This document shows positions 1 to 5,370 of a stretch of 8,305 nucleotides of DNA, one piece after another. Source of the stretch: Bacillota bacterium (GTDB lineage: Bacteria; Bacillota_E; Sulfobacillia; Sulfobacillales; Sulfobacillaceae); NCBI GenBank assembly GCA_021820645.1, contig JAKADJ010000088.1, positions 1-8,305 on the forward strand, given 5' to 3'. Both the position numbers and the translations under genes were made by a program. Within the stretch, counting starts at the first letter, position 1. Each line of letters begins with the position of its first letter. Below the pieces are notes generated by a model that worked only from the letters and a program-made list of their open reading frames with translations, did not search any database and was not told the DNA's origin.

Positions 1-1
1 G

Positions 2-1318
2 CATATTTTTGCTGCCGTTCCCAACATTTTTTGGAGGAACCTAGAACCTGCGGGACAATTGGTGCCGAAGCCGATTGAAGATACTATGGCCATTCGGACT
101 TTTGAGGATCTCACCTGGAAAGATGTTGCGGACCTCTATACGTGTACGGAGTGTGGACGATGTCAGGCGGTGTGCCCAGCTCATGCGGCGGGACAGCCGC
201 TGTCTCCCAAGATGATTATTTTGCAGTTGCGGGATGCCTTAAATGATCGTCTTGCGGATAAGAATCCTAATGCAGAGTATCCAGATTTGGCCGGCGGGGT
301 GATTGCCCCCGAAGAACTTTGGGCTTGCACCACGTGTGGTGCTTGCCAAGAAGTTTGTCCAGTCTTTATCGAACATGTGCCCAAGATTGCGGGATTGCGT
401 TCGGCATTATTGGAGGATGGGATTGTGGACCCGAACGCTCAAAAGGTTTTAATGTCATGGGACCGCCAAGGCAACTCATTTGGGCAGCCCGGGCGTAAGC
501 GTCCTCTATGGGCCAAGGGGATTGAGGTGCCAATTAAGGATGCTCGTAAAGAACCGGTCGATTGGCTCTGGTTTGTTGGGGACTTCGCTTCGTACGATCC
601 GCGGGTGCAACATTTGACCCAACTGATTGCCAAAATGTTAACGCAGGCTGGCGTGGATTTCGGGATTCTCTATGAATCGGAAGTGAATTCGGGGAATGAT
701 GCACTCCGGATTGGGGAATATGGTCTCTTTGAGAGTCTTGCCCAAAAAAATATCGATGCCTTGAGTAAAGCACAATATCGGAGAATTTTCACTACGGATC
801 CGCACTCCCTTAATGCGCTCAAGAATGAGTATCCAAAGTTCGGGTTTCAGGCTCCGGTGATGCATTATACCGAGGCGTTTTTGGAGCTCATCGACCAGGG
901 GAGACTCGTGGTCTCGCCGGTACCGATTCGCGTTACCTACCATGACCCATGTTACTTAGGTCGCTGGAATGGGATCACGGAAGCCCCTCGCCAACTCATG
1001 GCGCGATGTGGGGTCCATCTTGTGGAAATGCCGCGCCATGGCGCACAAAGTTTTTGTTGCGGAGCAGGAGGCGGGAGAATTTGGATGGATGAGACGGGGA
1101 TTGCCGATCGTCCTGCCAATCAGCGGATTCGCGAAGCGCTGGCGTTGCCGGATATCCAATTTTTTACCGTGGCCTGCCCCAAGGACGTCTCGATGTTCTC
1201 GGCATCGGTCACCGCGATGGGTGTGGAAGAAAAAGTCCGGGTCGTCGATATTGCAGAAATCTTGGCGGTGGCCATAGGGCTGCAAGCCGAATCCTCCCTC
1301 GCCTTGATGACCGTCTAG
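2..1318 (+). CDS. FadF/HdrD-like Fe-S oxidoreductase (ETF:quinone oxidoreductase type), 5' end outside window
   Basis: The frame is open to the left edge. Codons from base 2 read HIFAAVPNIFWRN, which matches the segment joining the N-terminal membrane (cytochrome-like) domain to the ferredoxin domain in FadF/EMO-type proteins. The apparent TTG start at 59 is therefore not the true start. Counting visible codons from base 2, two 4Fe-4S motifs are clear: CTECGRCQAVCP (Cys 48, 51, 54, 58) and CTTCGACQEVCP (Cys 109, 112, 115, 119). Two CCG-type domains follow. The second keeps YHDPCYLGR (Cys 317), CCGAGGG (Cys 352-353) and CPKD (Cys 392, Asp 395). The first is recognisable by its flanks (FVGDFASYD, TTDPHSLNALKNEYP) but has no cysteines. 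Known relatives pass electrons from ETF, reduced by acyl-CoA dehydrogenases, to membrane quinone, so the protein is probably membrane-bound. The family call is firm; the exact electron donor is inferred. Confidence 0.88.
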   Translation, partial: HIFAAVPNIFWRNLEPAGQLVPKPIEDTMAIRTFEDLTWKDVADLYTCTECGRCQAVCPAHAAGQPLSPKMIILQLRDALNDRLADKNPNAEYPDLAGGVIAPEELWACTTCGACQEVCPVFIEHVPKIAGLRSALLEDGIVDPNAQKVLMSWDRQGNSFGQPGRKRPLWAKGIEVPIKDARKEPVDWLWFVGDFASYDPRVQHLTQLIAKMLTQAGVDFGILYESEVNSGNDALRIGEYGLFESLAQKNIDALSKAQYRRIFTTDPHSLNALKNEYPKFGFQAPVMHYTEAFLELIDQGRLVVSPVPIRVTYHDPCYLGRWNGITEAPRQLMARCGVHLVEMPRHGAQSFCCGAGGGRIWMDETGIADRPANQRIREALALPDIQFFTVACPKDVSMFSASVTAMGVEEKVRVVDIAEILAVAIGLQAESSLALMTV

Positions 1319-1380
1319 CGGCGGACGACAAGATGGGCACAAAGTCGTAAGATGTAGACAAAGATTTAAGTGTGGTGGTG

Positions 1381-1386
1381 AGGGGG
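1381..1386 (+). promoter_or_regulatory. Ribosome binding site of the small membrane protein gene
   Basis: AGGGGG lies 8 bases before the ATG at 1395. This supports the small open reading frame downstream as a real gene and fixes its start. Confidence 0.6.
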
Positions 1387-1394
1387 AACACAGG

Positions 1395-1658
1395 ATGAAG
1401 CGCACTTTAATCATTGTCGGTATGGTGGTCAACGTTGCAATCCCTGGTCTTGGGACCCTACTCATGGGTAAATGGCGGTCAGGCGTGATCCAATTAGGCC
1501 TCATTGCGGCAATTTGGATGCTGGGATTTTTGACCTTGGGGTTTGCTACCGGGATACTCTTACCCTTACATGGATTAGTGTGGCTTTGGGCTCTAGGGAG
1601 TGGCGTCGTCGCGTTAGTCCAAACGCCTAAACGTGAATTAGGTAAAGGGTCGACCTAA
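1395..1658 (+). CDS. Small hydrophobic membrane protein, unknown function
   Basis: An 87-residue protein starting at ATG with a well-spaced AGGGGG upstream. Nearly all of it is hydrophobic. I see about three membrane segments (roughly residues 4-24, 31-52 and 54-77), a short basic loop GKWRSG between the first two, and a basic tail (KRELGKG). The segment NVAIPGLGTLLMGKWRSG resembles the PGxGxxxxGxxxxG turn of small TM2-like membrane proteins, but I cannot assign a named family. It begins 76 bases after the Fe-S oxidoreductase stop on the same strand with no convincing promoter between, so co-transcription is plausible. A long inverted repeat starts 10 bases after its stop. The coding call rests on the ribosome binding site and the membrane pattern. 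Confidence 0.7.
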   Translation: MKRTLIIVGMVVNVAIPGLGTLLMGKWRSGVIQLGLIAAIWMLGFLTLGFATGILLPLHGLVWLWALGSGVVALVQTPKRELGKGST

Positions 1659-1668
1659 CTCTCCCGTG

Positions 1669-1719
1669 CATTAAACACTCAGAGGGAAGTCCATAGGACT
1701 TCCCTCTGAGTGTTTAATG
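1669..1719. repeat. Perfect 24-bp inverted repeat with 3-base loop, possible transcription end
   Basis: Bases 1669-1692 are the exact reverse complement of 1696-1719, separated only by ATA. The core is AGAGGGAAGTCC / GGACTTCCCTCT, flanked by an AT-rich part. A bulged extension (TCCC at 1662-1665 with GGGG at 1721-1724) may lengthen the stem. It lies just after the small membrane protein and probably ends that transcription unit or protects its 3' end. There is no T-run on either side, so it is not a classical intrinsic terminator. It could also be a small repeat element of the genome. Confidence 0.75.
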
Positions 1720-1906
1720 AGGGGTTGTAGCATTTTCCTATCCGTGAGACGGGTCCGGAGACTTTGGCTAATTTCCCGCAACCGGTGCCGAATTTATGGA
1801 ACGGACCGATTGTCCACGGGTCCTGGCGTAATCAATGACTGTTATTTCTGAGGGAAACCGTCACACGGTGAAAGACCCTGGCCAAGCGGTGTCCACTGGC
1901 ATCGAC
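1720..1906. other. Gene-free structured intergenic stretch
   Basis: I see no supported gene here. It holds several possible hairpins: GGTCCG (1752-1757) with CGGACC (1802-1807); ACCGT-CAC-ACGGT (1857-1869); and AAAGACCC (1871-1878) with GGGTCTTT (1915-1922), the last enclosing a GCCA/TGGC hairpin. ACGGGTCC occurs twice as a direct repeat (1749-1756 and 1816-1823). This could be a small RNA or a leader, but a promoter candidate at 1907-1935 lies downstream of most of it. No known riboswitch class fits convincingly. Confidence 0.35.
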
Positions 1907-1935
1907 TTGACCTCGGGTCTTTAGTATCGTAAAGT
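1907..1935 (+). promoter_or_regulatory. Candidate sigma-A promoter for the MFS transporter
   Basis: TTGACC (1907-1912, 5 of 6 to the -35 consensus) is followed by a 17-base spacer and TAAAGT (1930-1935, 4 of 6 to the -10 consensus). Transcription would start near 1942, about 28 bases before the transporter start. The -35 box and spacer overlap the right arm of the 1871-1922 hairpin. This is pattern matching only. Confidence 0.45.
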
Positions 1936-1969
1936 TCGAGACGCCAATGGATAAATTGAGCGAAAGGAT

Positions 1970-3178
1970 GTGATTACTATCGCGAGTGATTCTAGTGATG
2001 TAAAATCTACCGCTTGGCGTACTCCGAATGTATGGAAAATCACTTTGTCCGCATTTTTTGCGGATTTTGGTTATCAGGCGGTGTTGGCCGGATTCCCTTT
2101 GTTTTTAGTGGTGGTACTGAAGGCACCAATCTGGGCTTATGGAGTAGCGATGGCACTCAGCTATGGACCGGGGGCTATCGTTGCCTACTTTGGAGGTCGA
2201 TGGGGCGATCGATCCGATCATCGTAAGGTTGCCATCTTTGGTAATCTTTTGATCCCCCTACTATCCCTGTCGGCGCTTGTGGCGATTCCGTGGGAAGCTA
2301 TTGCGCTCTTTGTCATGGGGTGGCTTTCACGCAATTTGCGTAGCCCGTCGCGTCGGGTAATGCTCACACAAAATGTCGATGATCAGCACAGGAGTCACGC
2401 CTTTGGATTTTTACACGGCTTGGACGTAGGCGGCGGGGTCTTGGCAGCGTTGGGGCTTTTGATTTTGCTCGCAGCCCATGTCCCCTTTAAATGGATTTTT
2501 ATCTTAACCATTATTCCGTTGTTGATATCCTCCTCGCTCTTAATTGCCGTGAAACCTAAACAATATATAGCGCCCCCTCCTAAAACGGCGTCGAAGCCGG
2601 ATCCCGATGCGGGGCGTAATGTTCGGGGCGTCTTAGCAGCAGCGGCGCTCTATGGATTTAGTTCGTATAGTATGGGTTTTCCGATTATCACCGTAGCGCT
2701 CAGTAGCAACAGTACCATCTGGGGCGTTTTAACCTATATCATTTTCCTCAGTGTCTCTGCGCTCACCGGATTCGGTCTGGGCCATCGGTTAAAGGGAACC
2801 ATCCGGGAACTGGCAGGGCTTGGTTATTTGATTGCCGCGATTGGGTCTCTCGGGTTGGCGGTTGCCTACGCACTGCATGGGCCGGTAATGAGTTATTATG
2901 TCCCGATTGCTGTACTAGGATTTGCCCTGGGCGCGATTGAGACCCTCGAACCCACATTAATCGCCCGCTATACCTCAAAGCCCCGTGCTGGTCGCGGGAT
3001 GGGTCAGTTGACCGCCGCACGCAGCGTGGGGCTCTTCCTAGCCAATTTGATTATGGGGCTACTTTATCATGTGACTCCCGTGGCCGCGTACGGATATGCT
3101 GCAGCCCTGGCCCTTACCGCGGTTGTTGTCCTCCTGGTCTCGACTCGTAAGATTCCCCCTACGATGGTGACCGAGTGA
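1970..3178 (+). CDS. Major facilitator superfamily (MFS) transporter
   Basis: A 402-residue, very hydrophobic protein of normal MFS length, consistent with twelve membrane helices in two halves joined by a hydrophilic loop (about residues 195-218, rich in Lys and Pro). Motif A between helices 2 and 3 is seen as GGRWGDRSDHRK (75-86). A second family-like block, RSPSRRVML with AFGFLHGLDVGGG (about 124-156), resembles the RGPxR...AFGxxxxxDxxG pattern of a bacterial MFS group. It should be a proton-coupled exporter or importer; the substrate cannot be told. The GTG start is uncertain because AAAGGA (1963-1968) lies almost against it. The gene stands alone on this strand, behind its own promoter candidate, and converges on the ABC-F gene. 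Confidence 0.85.
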   Translation: MITIASDSSDVKSTAWRTPNVWKITLSAFFADFGYQAVLAGFPLFLVVVLKAPIWAYGVAMALSYGPGAIVAYFGGRWGDRSDHRKVAIFGNLLIPLLSLSALVAIPWEAIALFVMGWLSRNLRSPSRRVMLTQNVDDQHRSHAFGFLHGLDVGGGVLAALGLLILLAAHVPFKWIFILTIIPLLISSSLLIAVKPKQYIAPPPKTASKPDPDAGRNVRGVLAAAALYGFSSYSMGFPIITVALSSNSTIWGVLTYIIFLSVSALTGFGLGHRLKGTIRELAGLGYLIAAIGSLGLAVAYALHGPVMSYYVPIAVLGFALGAIETLEPTLIARYTSKPRAGRGMGQLTAARSVGLFLANLIMGLLYHVTPVAAYGYAAALALTAVVVLLVSTRKIPPTMVTE

Positions 3179-3230
3179 AGGCATAGGCGCGTCTTGAGCT
3201 AGATCCCCCTCCCCATACATAGGAAGTGGA

Positions 3231-3273
3231 AACAAGAGCCCTCATATTTGAGCGGAATGTGAGGGCTCTTGTT
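3231..3273. terminator. Shared hairpin between convergent MFS and ABC-F genes
   Basis: AACAAGAGCCCTCA (3231-3244) pairs perfectly over 14 bp with 3260-3273. The stem can continue for four more pairs including one G-U, leaving a 7-base loop. The ABC-F stop codon (3242-3244 on the minus strand) sits inside the left arm and the last ABC-F codons make the right arm. T-runs on either side are weak, so termination efficiency is uncertain, but position and GC-rich stem suit a bidirectional terminator. Confidence 0.65.
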
Positions 3274-4900
3274 GTCGTTCTGTCCGCGCTTTTGAATACG
3301 TACCGTCATAGCGGGTGAGGCATTGGTCCTCTAACCAGTAGATTACCGACACCATCCGGTCAAGAAAATATCGATCATGAGATACCACAATGAGCGTTCC
3401 CGAAAAATCTTCTAATACGGTCTCTAAGACCTCTCGCGACTCAATGTCTAAATGATTAGTCGGCTCATCGAGCACCAGGGTGTTCACGCCCTGGTGTACT
3501 AATTGTGCGAGACGAAGCCTCATCTGTTCTCCGCCACTTAGGGATCCCACGCGACGAAAAACATGGTCCCCATAAAACAAAAACCGTGCTAACTGATGCC
3601 GAGCCTCTCCAATTTCCATGGGGACGGCGGCTCGAAACCGATCGATGAGACGGTCTTCGGGATTGGCGCTCTGGTCCCAAATGGTCTGAGACAAGAGGCC
3701 CATTGTGACAGAAGGCCCCCGCACGACGTGGCCTGAATCTGGTGAGGTTTCACCGGTCATCAGGCGAATCAGGGTCGTCTTACCGGAACCATTGGGGCCG
3801 ACGATAGCCACCCGCTCTCCAAACGCCACTTGCCAATCGATAGGTCCAAAGAGGACGTGATGGCCGAACACGGTACTCACGCCGGATAAACGCACGACAT
3901 CATGGCCACTACGATTCGAAGCCTCTAGGGATAAACGCAGGGTGGGGCGTTCCATTTGGGGGCGGTCCAAACGGGTAATGCGGTCCAGCGCTTTTTGGAT
4001 ACTCGAGGCGCGACGATGTAAGGCCTCACTTGGAGGATGCGATCGATTGGCCCAATCTCGAAGACGCTTAATGGCGCTTTCCATGTGTTTAATCTTTTCT
4101 TGCTGGACCTTGTAGGCTTCGAATTCTGCTAGCAGGCGCCGTTCGCGTTCAGCCACATATTGGGAGTAATGACCCAAATATCCGGTTAAGGTGCCACCTT
4201 CGAGCTCCCATACGCGGGTGACAACCCGGTCTAAGAAGTAGCGGTCATGCGACACGAGGATCAAGGCCCCAGCATAGTGAGAAAGATATTGCTCAAGCCA
4301 TTCGATTGTGGGCAGATCCAAATGATTGGTCGGTTCGTCGAGGAGAAGGCAATCGGGCTCAGAGACTAAGGCTCGAGCCAGGGCGACTTTGGTCTTTTCG
4401 CCTCCACTTAAGATACCAAACGGCGTAGTCAGGACCTCGTGGTTAAACCCAAACCCGCGAATGATACCACTCACCCGAGATTCGATGGCGTAGCCATCGT
4501 GCTCGATGAGTTGACTAAGACACTGGTCATATTCCTGAGAGAAAGCGGCCAGAGCCTCTGGGTTCGCCGCCATCGCCATCTCATTGGTGATTTCGGCGAG
4601 CCGTGCATGGATTGCAATAATATGGCTAAAAGCTCCCTCAATAACGGTTTTAACCGGAGTATCCCCGGGGATCTCCGGCAACTGAGATACGTAACCTACC
4701 CGGAGTCCCTTACGCCAATGGACAGCCCCTTGATCGGGAGACTCTTCTCGGCTCAGCAATCTCAGCAATGTGGTTTTGCCGGACCCGTTGGCACCGACAA
4801 TAGCCACCCGTTCCTTCTCGAGAAGCTCACAGGTTATACCAGATAACACGGGATCAAAACCAAAATCTTTAGACACCTCAGAGGTGCTTAACACGACCAC
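3242..4900 (-). CDS. ABC-F family ATPase (ribosome-associated, possible antibiotic-resistance type)
   Basis: Two ABC ATPase domains in one chain with no membrane segments, the ABC-F layout. From the GTG at 4900 (552 residues): Walker A GANGSGKT (36-43), signature LSGGE (164-168), Walker B LLLDEP (185-190), H-loop SHDR (217-220); then a basic, charged, helical linker (about 243-316) at the position of the P-site tRNA interaction motif; then GPNGSGKT (368-375), LSGGE (454-458), LVLDEP (475-480), SHDR (507-510). Both catalytic glutamates are present. Such proteins bind the ribosomal E site and either help translation or dislodge antibiotics; which applies here is open. The frame extends upstream to 5017, but GTG 4900 is preferred: the family start follows at once and AAGGGGG lies 8 bases upstream. 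The longer frame would translate through a terminator hairpin. Confidence 0.9.
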   Translation of the reverse strand: MVVLSTSEVSKDFGFDPVLSGITCELLEKERVAIVGANGSGKTTLLRLLSREESPDQGAVHWRKGLRVGYVSQLPEIPGDTPVKTVIEGAFSHIIAIHARLAEITNEMAMAANPEALAAFSQEYDQCLSQLIEHDGYAIESRVSGIIRGFGFNHEVLTTPFGILSGGEKTKVALARALVSEPDCLLLDEPTNHLDLPTIEWLEQYLSHYAGALILVSHDRYFLDRVVTRVWELEGGTLTGYLGHYSQYVAERERRLLAEFEAYKVQQEKIKHMESAIKRLRDWANRSHPPSEALHRRASSIQKALDRITRLDRPQMERPTLRLSLEASNRSGHDVVRLSGVSTVFGHHVLFGPIDWQVAFGERVAIVGPNGSGKTTLIRLMTGETSPDSGHVVRGPSVTMGLLSQTIWDQSANPEDRLIDRFRAAVPMEIGEARHQLARFLFYGDHVFRRVGSLSGGEQMRLRLAQLVHQGVNTLVLDEPTNHLDIESREVLETVLEDFSGTLIVVSHDRYFLDRMVSVIYWLEDQCLTRYDGTYSKARTERQQEPSHSAQI

Positions 4901-4908
4901 GCTGACAA

Positions 4909-4915
4909 CCCCCTT
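4909..4915 (-). promoter_or_regulatory. Ribosome binding site deciding the ABC-F start
   Basis: On the minus strand AAGGGGG (4915-4909) is separated by 8 bases from GTG at 4900-4898. No comparable site precedes the upstream in-frame starts at 5017 or within 4930-4960. A second GTG at 4894 is in frame but spaced less well. Confidence 0.7.
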
Positions 4916-4923
4916 CAGTAATG

Positions 4924-4951
4924 AAAAACCTCGAGCCATAGGGCTCGAGGT
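4924..4951 (-). terminator. Intrinsic terminator in the ABC-F 5' leader (candidate attenuator)
   Basis: Read on the minus strand, ACCTCGAGCC (4951-4942), loop CTAT (4941-4938) and GGCTCGAGGT (4937-4928) form a 10-bp stem. The last T of the stem is also the first of the TTTTT run at 4928-4924. This is a textbook intrinsic terminator, yet it ends only about 24 bases before the ABC-F start codon, leaving no room for a promoter in between. ABC-F transcripts should therefore have to read through it. A competing stem, AGGTC (4966-4962) with GACCT (4952-4948), uses part of the same left arm and could act as antiterminator. Confidence 0.7.
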
Positions 4952-4970
4952 CATTACCGAGGACCTGGGG

Positions 4971-5105
4971 TCACAGGAACCTGTGCCGAGGCCATCCGGT
5001 ATGGCCGGAGCCCACACTGAGAAAAGGGCAGAAAAGCCCCTTGGTGGGATCCGTTACATGCCCTTGGTCGGTTGGTGCCGCAATGCCTGGTCCCAGTACG
5101 ATCAC
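4971..5105 (-). CDS. Possible 44-residue leader peptide upstream of ABC-F
   Basis: A GTG at 5105-5103 is preceded on the minus strand by AAGGAGG (5120-5114), 8 bases away, the best ribosome binding site in the window. The frame runs 44 codons, begins MIVLGPGIAAPTDQG, ends PRHRFL, and stops at TGA 4973-4971, about 20 bases before the terminator stem. I recognise no domain. The same frame is open further upstream to a GTG at 5279, but that start has no ribosome binding site and lies close to a -10-like box. The position suits a regulatory leader ORF for the ABC-F gene; the peptide itself may be unimportant. Coding status is uncertain. Confidence 0.4.
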   Translation of the reverse strand: MIVLGPGIAAPTDQGHVTDPTKGLFCPFLSVGSGHTGWPRHRFL

Positions 5106-5113
5106 CGGATGGA

Positions 5114-5120
5114 CCTCCTT
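5114..5120 (-). promoter_or_regulatory. Consensus ribosome binding site of the leader ORF
   Basis: AAGGAGG on the minus strand, 8 bases before the GTG at 5105. A perfect SD sequence inside an apparent untranslated leader is the main reason for proposing the small ORF. Confidence 0.55.
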
Positions 5121-5169
5121 CGTTTCAGAATAACGATATTGTACGAGATGCCGTGGGGGATGGCAACAT

Positions 5170-5206
5170 GCGATGGGGTCTCTTAGCAGGTGCCAAAACC
5201 CATCGC
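5170..5206 (-). other. Hairpin in the ABC-F/gabT intergenic region
   Basis: On the minus strand GCGATGGG (5206-5199) pairs perfectly over 8 bp with CCCATCGC (5177-5170), closing a 21-base loop. It lies upstream of the leader ORF ribosome binding site and inside the proposed leader transcript. Its role is unknown. Confidence 0.4.
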
Positions 5207-5280
5207 GCAATCTAAAGAGCCGTTCCGATTGAGTAATGACCGGATCGTTCCCATGCAAGGGATACGTCTTTCCTTGCACA

Positions 5281-5286
5281 ATTATA
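5281..5286 (-). promoter_or_regulatory. Candidate -10 box for the ABC-F leader transcript
   Basis: A perfect TATAAT on the minus strand in an AT-rich patch. Transcription would begin near 5274 and give a leader of about 370 bases before the ABC-F start. No good -35 box is found 17-18 bases upstream, so it may be a weak or activated promoter, or chance. Confidence 0.4.
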
Positions 5287-5287
5287 T

Positions 5288-5300
5288 TTTCATTGGTTGG
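5288..5300 (+). promoter_or_regulatory. Candidate PucR box upstream of gabT
   Basis: TTTCATTGGTTGG matches 11 of 13 positions of the Bacillus subtilis PucR box, WWWCNTTGGTTAA as I recall it. It lies 12 bases upstream of the proposed gabT -35 box, a place suited to an activator, and directly behind the minus-strand TATAAT. A PucR-family gene sits downstream in the same locus. The motif is degenerate, so chance is possible. Confidence 0.4.
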
Positions 5301-5312
5301 GCACTACGGATA

Positions 5313-5341
5313 TTGTCCCCCTAGCGACGGGACGATTTAAT
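5313..5341 (+). promoter_or_regulatory. Candidate sigma-A promoter of gabT
   Basis: TTGTCC (5313-5318, 4 of 6) is followed by a 17-base spacer and TTTAAT (5336-5341, 5 of 6). The start of transcription would be near 5348, which leaves about 23 bases to the ATG at 5371 and makes the upstream GTG at 5353 unlikely as a start. The weak -35 box fits a promoter that needs an activator. Confidence 0.5.
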
Positions 5342-5370
5342 TAAGCCATAGTGTGAAGGGGAGGGGTTTT

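Noticed and set aside
1731..1830. SAM-I (S-box) or cobalamin riboswitch upstream of the MFS gene
   Set aside because: Short look-alike pieces occur, but the conserved core order and P1 closure are not seen, and a promoter candidate lies downstream.
4439..4846. Plus-strand reading frame antisense to the ABC-F gene
   Set aside because: It is the complement of conserved ATPase coding sequence, lacks a ribosome binding site, and shows no protein family features.
4874..4886. CACCTCTGAGGTG dyad inside the first codons of ABC-F
   Set aside because: Short interrupted palindrome within coding sequence; no second copy nearby and no support as an operator.
4901..5017. N-terminal extension of the ABC-F protein to 5017
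   Set aside because: It would translate through a terminator hairpin, has no ribosome binding site, and the homologous N-terminus begins after GTG 4900.
4957..5220. T-box riboswitch in the ABC-F leader
   Set aside because: No T-box sequence (UGGNACCGCG type) is present ahead of the terminator.
4971..5279. A 102-residue minus-strand protein from GTG 5279
   Set aside because: No ribosome binding site at 5279, and a TATAAT lies just upstream so transcription would start inside the frame. Only the 5105 start has a good SD sequence.
5295..5318. Sigma-54 promoter upstream of gabT (GGGCAC ... TTG)
   Set aside because: The -12 GC is missing at the required spacing, and PucR-family regulators do not act with sigma-54.
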